From: Acididesulfobacillus acetoxydans
Lineage (GTDB): Bacteria; Bacillota; Desulfitobacteriia; Desulfitobacteriales; Desulfitobacteriaceae
Reading direction: 5' to 3' (one strand)
Assembly: GCF_900016645.1 (NCBI RefSeq)
Contig: NZ_CDGJ01000032.1
DNA length: 64,000 bases
The position numbers and the translations under genes are program-made. How positions within the stretch are numbered: the stretch's first letter is position 1; every line of letters begins with the position of its first letter. Positions 8,049 to 15,542 of the stretch are shown here, one piece after another. The notes below the pieces were generated by a model, which saw only the letters and a list, made by a program, of their open reading frames with translations, searched no databases and had not been told where the DNA came from.

Positions 8049-8511
8049 ATATATCACAGAGCGTTTTCTTTCTCTTCTCTTAATTTTGAAGAAGGAAAAA
8101 CGAGGTGCGGGGTTGAAATAAACAGTAAATGTGAGATTGGGCCTGGGCCGGGATGTGAGGGCGGAAGAAGTGCCGGCACCCGGTGCAGTTCTATAAAGAA
8201 GTACTTATGCCTGACGCGGGGTCGAATCAAGTGCCGGTATCGGGTGCGGGACTTGGAGGGTACCGGACTTGGAGGGTACCGGATTTCGGGGTGGGCAGAT
8301 ATAGAATGATAGCGGACACAGGGTCGAGTTACGTACAGGCTAAGGGGTTAAAGCTGCGAGAGCAGAGCCTGGATTTTTCAGGGAGCGCCTGATGTGCCGC
8401 ATACTGGTCAGGGGGAACCTTAGGCACGATGTGCCGTTCGGGGAGAAACGGGTGCGCGATACCCCGGCAGATTCTAGTTGAGTGAGGGAACCTAAGGGAG
8501 TTGGCGGGATC
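8049..8511. other. intergenic region with a 16-bp tandem duplication
   Basis: No gene. GGACTTGGAGGGTACC occurs twice in immediate tandem at 8249-8280, and related GTGCCGG/CGGGTGC words surround it. The region forms the leader of the response regulator gene. Confidence 0.5.
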
Positions 8512-9273
8512 ATGATGAAGGTGGTTTTGGTGGATGATGAGGTTCCGGCCCGCGCGGAACTTCATTATCTACTGGAACAGTTTCCGGAAATTTCTATTAT
8601 CGGGGAGTGTAGAAGCGGCGGAGAAGCCTTAGAAAAAGTGCCGCTTTTGCAGCCGGATATCCTGTTTATGGATGTGCACTTGCGGGACATGGATGGCCTG
8701 GATGTTGTTCAGAACCTTCAGCGTCTGGGTGTGAATTCGTTTGTAGTTTTTGCCACCGCCTTTGACGTGCACGCCGTCCGCGCCTTTGAAGTCAATGCCG
8801 TGGATTATCTTCTGAAACCCTTTAGCCTGGAGCGTTTGACGCTGACCATCGAGCGAATCAAAAAACGCTGCCGCAACAATGAACGCGAGCTGGCAGAAAC
8901 CATTTCCCAGCTCATGGCCCAGGCGGGCTTTAGACAACGGCCCCGCAGAATCCCGGCCACGGTCAAAGGAAGGGTGACCTTAATTGATCCGCAGGACTTG
9001 CTGTATGTGATGGCGGACGGCCGTTACGCCTGTCTGGTGACAGAAGGGAAAGCGTGGGCAACGACTTACAGCCTGCAGGAGATTGAGGAGCGGCTGGATC
9101 CCGCGCAGTTTGTCAGAACCCACCGGGCTTATTTGGTGAATCTTGACCGTGTGAAAGAAGTAATTCCTTGGTTTAACGGAACCTACAGGATTATCATCGC
9201 TTACCCGGGGGCTCCGGAAGTTCCGGTCAGCCGGACTTACGTCAAGGCCCTGAAAGAACGTCTGGAATTGTAG
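8512..9273 (+). CDS. LytTR-family response regulator (BtsR/YpdB-like)
   Basis: About 253 residues. The N-terminal receiver domain has the acidic pocket VDDE, the phospho-acceptor Asp54 in ILFMDVHLRD and the switch lysine in DYLLKPFS. The C-terminal LytTR DNA-binding domain (about residues 145-250) ends in VPVSRTYVKALKERL. Two adjacent ATG codons follow AAGGGAG; an upstream in-frame ATG at 8482 has no good site. In gammaproteobacteria BtsR and YpdB of this family switch on pyruvate transporters including the CstA-family BtsT. The CstA-type gene directly downstream makes a similar pairing likely. The cognate LytS-type kinase is not in this window. Confidence 0.9.
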   Translation: MMKVVLVDDEVPARAELHYLLEQFPEISIIGECRSGGEALEKVPLLQPDILFMDVHLRDMDGLDVVQNLQRLGVNSFVVFATAFDVHAVRAFEVNAVDYLLKPFSLERLTLTIERIKKRCRNNERELAETISQLMAQAGFRQRPRRIPATVKGRVTLIDPQDLLYVMADGRYACLVTEGKAWATTYSLQEIEERLDPAQFVRTHRAYLVNLDRVKEVIPWFNGTYRIIIAYPGAPEVPVSRTYVKALKERLEL

Positions 9274-9312
9274 GGCCGGCCTCTTGGCACGCCCTGAGTT
9301 TTGTTTCCGACC

Positions 9313-9370
9313 ACCCTGCTTGCATCCGGTTGTCCCGGCGGGAGAATCACGGTGCAGGCAGGGTTTTCTT
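9313..9370 (+). terminator. terminator-like hairpin after the response regulator
   Basis: ACCCTGCTTGCA pairs with TGCAGGCAGGGT (one mismatch) around a long loop and is followed by TTTCTT. It separates the regulator from the transporter, which then needs its own promoter in 9371-9650. Confidence 0.65.
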
Positions 9371-9650
9371 GGTTACTGCTAAGGGCCGCTTGCGTCTGGT
9401 GCCGTTTTTATTAAGTCCTATGCCGGGAAAGACGCACTTCATTACGAAGTTCTCGACGGAGTCGTCAAAATTGCGTTAAAATATAGGCGGGGCTTGTCAT
9501 AATCTGCAAGAAAAGGAAGGTGAGTGAACCTACTTGGCTTGTTTTAAAGCGAGCCCAGTACTCTTGCCGGTGGCAGGCTGCTCACTGCTACTTCCGTCCT
9601 TATATTTCGGATTTCGGCTGAAAACTTAGAAAAAGAGGTGACATTATCTT
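9371..9650. other. promoter region of the CstA-type transporter
   Basis: No gene. This 280-base stretch should carry the regulated promoter and LytTR sites, but I could not identify a convincing direct repeat or -35/-10 pair by eye. AAGAGGTG precedes the transporter ATG. Confidence 0.4.
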
Positions 9651-11462
9651 ATGAACGCGCTTACTTTAGTCATTGCCGCAGCCTGTATCCTGCTCCTGGC
9701 CTATCGCTTCTATGGGGCGTTCATCGCGGCCAAAATCCTCGTTACCGATGAGACCCGTCAGACTCCGGCCTACCGCCTGGAGGATGGGCAAAATTACGTG
9801 CCCACCAATAAATGGGTCGTCTTCGGCCATCACTTTGCGGCCATTGCCGGGGCGGGACCCTTGGTCGGGCCGGTTTTGGCGGCTCAGTTCGGTTATCTGC
9901 CCGGGGCCATTTGGATTTTGGTCGGGGCCGTGATGGCCGGAGCGGTTCACGACATGGTCATACTTTTCGCCTCTGTTCGCTACAACGGGCGTTCCCTGTC
10001 GGAAATTGCCAAAGCGGAGATTAGCAAACTGTCCGGTCTGACCACGGGAATCGCTATTCTCTTCATTTTAGTTCTGGCTATGGCGGGCTTGGCTGTCGTC
10101 GTGGTGGGCGCCATGGCCAAGAATCCCTGGGGAGCTTTTATCATTACCATGACCGTACCCATCGCCCTCCTGGTCGGCCTGTACATGTACAAGATCCGGC
10201 CCGGAAAAGTGGGGGAAGCGTCATTGGTCGGCGTGATTCTCGTCTTTGTCGCTATCGCTTTGGGGCCGGTGGTCGAGGCTTCCGGGTTCGGGGCTTTCTT
10301 CAACTGGTCGGCGAAGGCGATGTGGGTTATCCTGCCGGTCTACGGATTTGTGGCGGCGATTCTTCCGGTTTGGCTGCTTTTGGCACCCCGGGACTACATT
10401 AGCAGTTACCTGAAAATCGGAACCATCTTAGCGTTGGCTTTGGGGATCATTTGGGTTCATCCTCAGATCCAGATGCCGGCCATTACGCAATTTGCCTACA
10501 CGGCCAACGGTCCCATTGTCAAAGGCCCCGTTTGGCCGTTTGTCAGCATTACGATTGCCTGCGGGGCGATATCCGGTTTCCATGCCCTGATCAGTGCCGG
10601 GACCACTCCGAAGATGATCAGCAGCGAACGCGATATTCGGCTGGTGGGCTTCGGAGGGATGCTGATGGAAGGGTTCGTGGCGATGATGGCTCTGATCGCC
10701 GCGACCGTCCTCAAACCGGGCGACTATTTTGCGATTAACACCCCGGTTCAGGCGTTTGCTGCCTTGCACATGCATACGGTCGATTTGCAGCAGCTTTCAA
10801 ACCTGGTGGGGATGAACCTGGCTGGGCGGACCGGGGGAGCGGTGACCCTGGCCGTGGGTATGGCGCACGTCTTCTCACGTGTGGTAGGCGACCAACTGAT
10901 GAAGTATTGGTACCAGTTCGGCATCATGTTTGAGGCCTTGTTCATTCTAACGACGATTGATGCCGGGACCCGGGTCGGCCGCTATATCTTGCAGGATTTT
11001 CTCGGCCGTTATGTGCATAAACGCTTTTCCGATATTCACTGGTGGCCGGGCGTGCTCCTCACCAGCCTGGTGATCTCTTTCGCTTGGGGCTACATGCTCT
11101 GGGGCGGCAACGTGGCGAGCATCTGGCCGATTTTCGGAGTATCCAACCAACTGTTGGCCACTTTGGCCTTAGCCATCGGCACGACGGTTATCTTGCGCAA
11201 TGCTAACAAGATGGTCTATGCTTGGGTGACCATCTTGCCCTTGGTTTATATGATTGTCACCGTCTTTTTCGCCGGAATCTGGTCTCTGTTCAATCAATAT
11301 CTGGCTGTTCACGACTATGTCAAGTCAGCGCTCATCGTGATCATGCTGGCTTTGGCCGTAGTCATCGTGGTCGACAGTGTTTACCAGTGGGGCAAGATTA
11401 TCGCTGCCCGTAAGGCAGGCCGTTCCACTGCTACCGTCTCGCTTCCGCTTTCCGGAAGATAA
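9651..11462 (+). CDS. cstA: CstA/BtsT-family transporter (pyruvate or peptide uptake)
   Basis: A 603-residue integral membrane protein with about 16 hydrophobic segments and the CstA signatures: LEDGQNYVPTNKWVVFGHHF with the conserved GHHFAAIAGAGPLVGPVLAAQ following, and SSERDIRLVGFGGMLMEG in the middle. Carbon-starvation protein A homologues import pyruvate (BtsT, CstA) or peptides by cation symport. The LytTR regulator immediately upstream and the lactate-oxidation genes beyond it favour pyruvate or a related carboxylate. The start follows AAGAGGTG, and a strong terminator ends the transcript. Family certain; substrate inferred. Confidence 0.92.
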   Translation: MNALTLVIAAACILLLAYRFYGAFIAAKILVTDETRQTPAYRLEDGQNYVPTNKWVVFGHHFAAIAGAGPLVGPVLAAQFGYLPGAIWILVGAVMAGAVHDMVILFASVRYNGRSLSEIAKAEISKLSGLTTGIAILFILVLAMAGLAVVVVGAMAKNPWGAFIITMTVPIALLVGLYMYKIRPGKVGEASLVGVILVFVAIALGPVVEASGFGAFFNWSAKAMWVILPVYGFVAAILPVWLLLAPRDYISSYLKIGTILALALGIIWVHPQIQMPAITQFAYTANGPIVKGPVWPFVSITIACGAISGFHALISAGTTPKMISSERDIRLVGFGGMLMEGFVAMMALIAATVLKPGDYFAINTPVQAFAALHMHTVDLQQLSNLVGMNLAGRTGGAVTLAVGMAHVFSRVVGDQLMKYWYQFGIMFEALFILTTIDAGTRVGRYILQDFLGRYVHKRFSDIHWWPGVLLTSLVISFAWGYMLWGGNVASIWPIFGVSNQLLATLALAIGTTVILRNANKMVYAWVTILPLVYMIVTVFFAGIWSLFNQYLAVHDYVKSALIVIMLALAVVIVVDSVYQWGKIIAARKAGRSTATVSLPLSGR

Positions 11463-11526
11463 GCGGCAGTGAAGGATCCGTAGGGCACAAGCCGGTTCGG
11501 TCCGCCTGTTTTCCCGCCGTAACAGA

Positions 11527-11569
11527 GGTCCCTTTGCTTCTCGGACAAGAGAGGCGAAGGGGCCTTTTT
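11527..11569 (+). terminator. intrinsic terminator of cstA
   Basis: GGTCCCTTTGCTTCTC pairs imperfectly with GAGAGGCGAAGGGGCC and is followed by TTTTTG, 64 bases after the cstA stop. Confidence 0.8.
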
Positions 11570-11712
11570 GTGCGCCTGCCCCCAAAGAAACGCTGCGTCA
11601 TCAAACGCTGAATTTGTGCGTCTGTTCAACAAAGCCGTGAACTAGAAATTTTTCTGCTTGGGCGGAGCTAACGGAAATGGGATCACGAAATGCCTTTGGA
11701 ATCTGCAACCAG

Positions 11713-11743
11713 GGTGGCCAAGGGGTTAACTCACTTGGCCACC
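11713..11743 (-). repeat. stem-loop at the end of the small-protein gene
   Basis: GGTGGCCAA pairs with TTGGCCACC around a 13-base loop that contains the stop codon of the minus-strand gene. There is no U-tract. It may be an mRNA 3' end stabiliser or weak terminator. Confidence 0.5.
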
Positions 11744-11994
11744 AAAGGCATCCCCGCCGTAGGCCGGACGCAAGCGAGAAACGAGTATGGTGGGTAGGGA
11801 GTCTGGGGTTGGGGATGACGAAAGCGGATTAGGATTAAGATTGCAATCGCAATGATTCCGGCGCCTACGCCTACTCCTACCCCACCGGCAACGGGCACTA
11901 CGAGTGGGCAAAAACCGCTGGTAATAGGCCCTACATGAGGCGGAGCGCCAGCCGGTGAGATGTTGGGATAATGACCCGCTGTCCCGCCAAACAT
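11731..11994 (-). CDS. small single-span membrane protein
   Basis: An 87-residue product: a Gly/Pro-rich N-terminus (MFGGTAGHYPNISPAGAPP), one strongly hydrophobic span VAGGVGVGVGAGIIAIAILI at about residues 37-56, and a Pro-rich tail. The ATG used here has AGGAAGG six bases upstream, whereas the longer frame lacks a site. The glycine/valine alternation then isoleucine run resembles the short YjcZ-like peptide encoded just upstream in the same direction, so both may be spore-envelope or sporulation membrane peptides expressed together. The tail matches no family I know. Confidence 0.5.
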   Translation of the reverse strand: MFGGTAGHYPNISPAGAPPHVGPITSGFCPLVVPVAGGVGVGVGAGIIAIAILILIRFRHPQPQTPYPPYSFLACVRPTAGMPLVAK

Positions 11995-12034
11995 AACCGA
12001 CCTTCCTTTCTGAGTAAAAAAATGCGGTACTTCG

Positions 12035-12136
12035 TCAGAAAACGATGCCCATGGCAATCAGCAATAAAATGATTACAACTACAATTCCGATTCCCGCTCC
12101 AAAGCCGAACCCAGCCCCATCTGCCCCAAAAGCCAC
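12035..12136 (-). CDS. YjcZ-like hydrophobic sporulation peptide
   Basis: A 33-residue peptide starting at GTG: a glycine/phenylalanine-rich head (AFGADGAGFGFGAGIG) followed by a single membrane span (IVVVIILLLIAMGIVF). This is the architecture of the YjcZ family of tiny sporulation membrane proteins in Bacilli and Clostridia. GAGGAGG lies 11 bases upstream. It is encoded 40 bases before the next small membrane protein on the same strand. The sequence is too short for a confident family assignment, but the ribosome site and composition support a real gene. Confidence 0.55.
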   Translation of the reverse strand: MAFGADGAGFGFGAGIGIVVVIILLLIAMGIVF

Positions 12137-12360
12137 GTCGTCCTACACCTCCTCTTTACTCGCCGGCATTGTAGATACTATAACAGGGTCATCTGTTTCT
12201 CCACTGCCATTCCCTTTTCTATTCAGAACGATATTCTGCAGTGGTTCCTCCCCAACCCAAGAGAATAGCGGCGCTTCGCCTCCACCAGTTGTGGGCTAGT
12301 ATGGTGATTTGATGTAAATTACAACTCGTTTAGCGTAAATAGGGATTCAACGCGGTAAGG

Positions 12361-12392
12361 AAAGCCTAATGTTTTAGGGCTTTTTTATTTTT
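12361..12392 (+). terminator. orphan intrinsic terminator
   Basis: AAAGCCTAA pairs with TTAGGGCTTT (one bulge) followed by TTTTTTATTTTTT. No plus-strand gene ends upstream. Either a short untranslated RNA is made from about 12300 onward or the upstream gene has been lost. Confidence 0.6.
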
Positions 12393-12796
12393 TGCGTTCA
12401 ATCCTCAACCTATATGTTTTCCATAAAGTCTCGGGAGAACGGGATTTTCTCCGGGGCCGCTCGTCTGAAAGCATGGCGGCGGAATTGGGCATAGCTCAGT
12501 TGTTGGTGGGGCCCGGGGGACAAGAATTACACGCGGGCAGCCTTGTCTTTTCAGGGACGGGCGATGCTGAAACGGTGACCAAAGCGGAGGAAATTCTTCC
12601 AGGCGTGATCGGCAGGCCTTCCGGGGTTGCCAGTGCCGCTGCGGCCTTCACCCAGAAAACGCAGAGGCTTAAGGTAGTCTGCGGGGCTTGGAAAAAGGTT
12701 GACAGGGCTGTAAGCAAGGAACTGCGCCAGGCGGTGATCACCGGTGGTGCTGAGTTGCGCATCACTGATGAACCGTTTATCTCTTCTCTGGGATAA
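12392..12796 (+). CDS. hypothetical protein, start uncertain
   Basis: An open frame of 134 codons with no recognised domain. The first ATG lies in the U-tract of a terminator and has no ribosome site; Met28 (12473) also lacks one. The middle is alanine- and glycine-rich (GVIGRPSGVASAAAAF) and the C-terminus reads like a small folded domain (RQAVITGGAELRITDEPF). A terminator at 12936 could serve it. It may be a fragment of a longer ancestral gene. Low confidence. Confidence 0.25.
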   Translation: MRSILNLYVFHKVSGERDFLRGRSSESMAAELGIAQLLVGPGGQELHAGSLVFSGTGDAETVTKAEEILPGVIGRPSGVASAAAAFTQKTQRLKVVCGAWKKVDRAVSKELRQAVITGGAELRITDEPFISSLG

Positions 12797-12935
12797 CATT
12801 CGGGCAACGTAATCAGAAGACAGCAATGATTTTTCCGTTCAAGATGTTACAGCTCTTTGGGACATGCTGCCTGATGGGCGGCATGACGTAAGAAAGCCGA
12901 AACCTTATTAAGATGAGAGAGTGCGAGCACGTCTG

Positions 12936-12970
12936 GCAAAAGCCCTGAGATCAGGGCTTTTGCTGTCTTT
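12936..12970 (+). terminator. strong intrinsic terminator
   Basis: GCAAAAGCCCTGA pairs perfectly with TCAGGGCTTTTGC around a 2-base apical gap, followed by TGTCTTTT. It insulates the MNT/HEPN operon from upstream transcription. Confidence 0.8.
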
Positions 12971-12986
12971 TAATGTATGGTATAAT
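12960..12986 (+). promoter_or_regulatory. extended -10 promoter of the MNT/HEPN operon
   Basis: TATAAT at 12981-12986 is preceded by TGG (extended -10). The -35 is weak (TTGCTG with a 15-base spacer). It lies 35 bases before the first gene. Confidence 0.6.
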
Positions 12987-13021
12987 CTTACAGAGAGAAG
13001 AAGAAGAAGGGAGGCAACACG

Positions 13022-13387
13022 GTGGGAGAAATGCTCAACACAGTAGATAACAAAATCGCAGAATCGGTAAGCTCCGACAAGGACATTGCAATTGCCCAAA
13101 AAGTGAAGCAAAGCATTGCTGGAAAAATCCCATTGTATGAAGTGCGGTTGTATGGTTCGCGGGCGCGCGGAGATGCCAGCACTGATTCGGATCTCGATCT
13201 ATACCTAGAAACAGGGCCAATATCAAGAGAGCAGAGGCGGCTGATCAGCGATTTGGTTTGGGGAATCGGATTTGAGAACGACGTGGTTATTTCACCGTTG
13301 GTCATTCCCCAGAGTGAGGCAAGGAATGGTGCATTCTCCGTTTCTATGCTTTGCCAAACAATTAAGAATGAGGGAATTTCTATATGA
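13022..13387 (+). CDS. MNT-type nucleotidyltransferase (antitoxin of HEPN/MNT pair)
   Basis: A 121-residue minimal nucleotidyltransferase. The catalytic signature LYGSRARGDASTDSDLDLYL (about residues 43-62) supplies the GS(X)10DXD metal-binding motif. The GTG start has AAGGGAGG seven bases upstream; an ATG three codons in is the alternative. Its stop overlaps the next ATG (ATGA). In MntA/HepT systems this partner neutralises the HEPN protein by adding nucleotides to it. Family and context agree well. Confidence 0.85.
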   Translation: MGEMLNTVDNKIAESVSSDKDIAIAQKVKQSIAGKIPLYEVRLYGSRARGDASTDSDLDLYLETGPISREQRRLISDLVWGIGFENDVVISPLVIPQSEARNGAFSVSMLCQTIKNEGISI

Positions 13388-13788
13388 AGGAAAACCCGAA
13401 AGATATTTTGATCCAATACAGGCTGGATTTGTCGAGAGAGGTCCTTGCGGATGCTAGAAAACTCTTCAACGTTCAGGGTAGCCCCAGGAGTATTGTTAAC
13501 CGATCTTACTATGCGATGTTTTACGCGGTGTTAGCTGCTTTGGCTGCCGCCAATCTGGGTTCCGCTAAACATAGTGGTGTAATCGGTTTATTTGACCGCC
13601 ATTCCGTCAAGACAGGGCTTTTTTCCAAAGAGTTAAGTAAGACGCTCCATCGTGCTTTTGATCTACGGCAACAGGGGGATTACGGCGAGGCAACTGTGGC
13701 TGTCGATACCGAAGATGCTACCGAATTACTGGAAAGTGCTGAAATATTTTTGGCCGCCATACAGACTTACTTAAAACAATCGGGTTGA
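13384..13788 (+). CDS. HEPN-domain protein (toxin partner, UPF0332-like)
   Basis: A 134-residue helical HEPN protein with the pattern NRSYYAMFYAVLAALAAAN (about residues 39-57), the KHSGVIGLF turn, and the closing DLRQQGDYGEA segment. It belongs to the UPF0332-like HEPN group that pairs with minimal nucleotidyltransferases. The classical RNase motif RX4-6H of HepT toxins is not evident; the equivalent position reads RQQGDY. It may thus be an atypical or weakened ribonuclease, or act another way. Translationally coupled to the upstream gene. Confidence 0.8.
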   Translation: MKENPKDILIQYRLDLSREVLADARKLFNVQGSPRSIVNRSYYAMFYAVLAALAAANLGSAKHSGVIGLFDRHSVKTGLFSKELSKTLHRAFDLRQQGDYGEATVAVDTEDATELLESAEIFLAAIQTYLKQSG

Positions 13789-13790
13789 CT

Positions 13791-13997
13791 TTAACCGGAA
13801 AGGCCGGTGGAGGAGGCGAATATGTTTCCACGGACAAGGCACGTAGAATTGTCCACTTTCACCGTTTGCACGCCGGTGATTTGGTTGGCATCATTGTATG
13901 TGTAAATATCTTCGGTGCTGTTGGGATTCACCCGGTTGATTAAATTGTCCCCATCGTCATCGACTAAGTGTAAATGTTCGGCTTCGTCTTGGCGCAA
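13791..13997 (-). pseudogene. YD-repeat (RHS-type) protein fragment
   Basis: A short minus-strand frame contains DGDNLINRVNPNSTEDIYTY followed by NDANQITGV, close to the consensus of RHS/YD repeats (DADGNL..., YTYNDANQL). Only about one and a half repeats survive, with no export or toxin regions. It is a leftover of a large surface or toxin-delivery protein gene. Confidence 0.6.
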
Positions 13998-14146
13998 TCG
14001 AGGAGGCTAATCCCTTGATGCGATGGCTGATCGATCAACTGAGTCAGCTTTCCCTTTCGGTACCGGAGGAGATAAAAACTGGACATACTCGCTATGATCC
14101 TACAATACCGCCGCAAGATCGTATGCCTAATAATGACTGAGCTTAG

Positions 14147-14413
14147 AATGGTTGCTCTGGACTACCCTGCACTGTTGCTCTGAGCGATAGTGAATGGGGT
14201 GCACTCTATGCTGTCACCCATAAGACAACCATCCTGCCCAAATCTCCACCCGATTTACAAACCGCTGTATTATGGATCGCGAAACTCGGCTGCTTCCCCG
14301 GGCGCAAAGGCGACGGCCAACCTGGTGTTAAAGTGCTTTGGCGAGGTTTTCGCCGTCTTCAAGACCTAACCACTGTGCGGAAACTCTTTCATCGTTCCAA
14401 AACTTATGGGTAA
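14147..14413 (+). pseudogene. IS4/IS50-type transposase C-terminal remnant
   Basis: The frame reads SEWGALYAVTHKTT, then PPDLQTAVLWIAKLGCFPGR and KGDGQPGVKVLWRGFRRLQD before a stop at 14411. This is the conserved C-terminal end of IS4-family (IS50/Tn5-like) transposases, whose GFLGRKGDGEPGVKVIWRGL segment is diagnostic. The catalytic DDE core upstream is missing and no inverted repeats are evident. It is a dead insertion sequence fragment. Confidence 0.75.
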
Positions 14414-14639
14414 TACAGAGGGCTTTAGCCAGGGGCATGCGGCTAAGCCTCTCGGTCTGAACGCCGGCGTCGATTCCCACGTTTCTGAAGCCGAGTGTTC
14501 CCGTGGCTGCGGCCTTAGACTGCTGCGCGGAGATTTCCACATGGCGCTTTCCGGTGTCGTTTCCTAAGTTGTCCCGAATACCCTGAGTTGGGGATGTTTT
14601 TGCAAGGGAAGCGGTACATCCCGAAGGGGGCGTCATGCA

Positions 14640-15542
14640 GTGGGAAAATATAGGATCCTGGCGCTGGACGGGGGCGGGATCCGGGGGGCTCTCACCGCCG
14701 TACTCTTGACCCGGCTGCAAGAGGAGATTCCCGGACTCTTGGATGGGGTGGAACTTTTGGCCGGAACTTCGACGGGAGCCATTATTGCCCTCGGTTTAGC
14801 TTATGGGGTTTCACCGTCGGCCTTAAAGGACCTTTATCTTGAGGAGGGAAAGAGGATATTTGCGCCTAAACACTGGGGGCTGTGTCGGCCCAAGTATGAT
14901 GCGGAGGGGTTGCATAAAGCGCTTGAACGCGTGTTTCCTCAGGATCTGAGCCTGCAGGATCTCAGGGTCCGGGTGCTTGTCCCCGCTTTCAGCCTCAATG
15001 ACGTGCGGACCGGGACTTGGAGACCCGCCTTTTTTCATAATTTCCCCGGATCCTCTACCCGGCAAGAGAAGGTTTTGGATGTGGCCTTGGCCAGCAGTGC
15101 CGCACCGGTTTACTTTCCCTCCCACCAAGGGTACATCGACGGCGGGGTGGTAGCCGGTAACCCCAGTACGGCGGCCATCGCCGAAGCTATTCACGAGGAG
15201 CGGGGACGGCAGCAGCTCAAGGACCTTTGCCTGCTCTCCCTGGGGACCGGTGTCAATCCCGAAAAGATTGTCGCTGATACCTCCCGCTGGGGCCTTCTGG
15301 CCTGGATGTTCCACCGGCCCCCTGTTTTGCCCCTGCTCGAAATCCTTCTCAACGGAGTAGGTGAGGTGGATGATTACATGAGTGCCCAGCTTCTCAAGGA
15401 AAGATATTTTCGTCTGAATCCGAGGCTTTCGGAACCGGTGGCGCTGGATGACGCCGGAAAAATTCCCGGCTTGATCAAGAGGGGCCGCACGGAGAATCTG
15501 GGTCCCGTCCTAAACTGGTTGGAGGATGTTTGGCTGGACTAA
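14640..15542 (+). CDS. patatin-like phospholipase
   Basis: A 300-residue patatin-fold acyl hydrolase. It has the oxyanion loop LALDGGGIRGALTAV at the N-terminus, the nucleophile elbow GTSTG near residue 43, and the catalytic aspartate in YIDGGVVAGNPS near residue 176. The fold and these three elements define the Ser-Asp dyad of bacterial patatins, which deacylate phospholipids or other lipids. The start is GTG, ten bases after a GGGGG site. It stands between decayed DNA and a convergent kinase gene whose stop overlaps its own. CBASS effectors share this fold, but no cyclase partner is present, so a housekeeping or detached role is more likely. Confidence 0.88.
   Translation: MGKYRILALDGGGIRGALTAVLLTRLQEEIPGLLDGVELLAGTSTGAIIALGLAYGVSPSALKDLYLEEGKRIFAPKHWGLCRPKYDAEGLHKALERVFPQDLSLQDLRVRVLVPAFSLNDVRTGTWRPAFFHNFPGSSTRQEKVLDVALASSAAPVYFPSHQGYIDGGVVAGNPSTAAIAEAIHEERGRQQLKDLCLLSLGTGVNPEKIVADTSRWGLLAWMFHRPPVLPLLEILLNGVGEVDDYMSAQLLKERYFRLNPRLSEPVALDDAGKIPGLIKRGRTENLGPVLNWLEDVWLD

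Noticed and set aside
9285..9305. TGGCAC after the LytTR gene as a sigma-54 promoter
   Set aside because: No GC at the -12 position.
14328..14720. Minus-strand open frame overlapping the IS4 remnant and patatin start
   Set aside because: No domain, no ribosome site, and it overlaps better supported plus-strand features.
14640..15542. Patatin as a CBASS anti-phage effector
   Set aside because: No nucleotide cyclase, ubiquitin-like or HORMA genes lie next to it.
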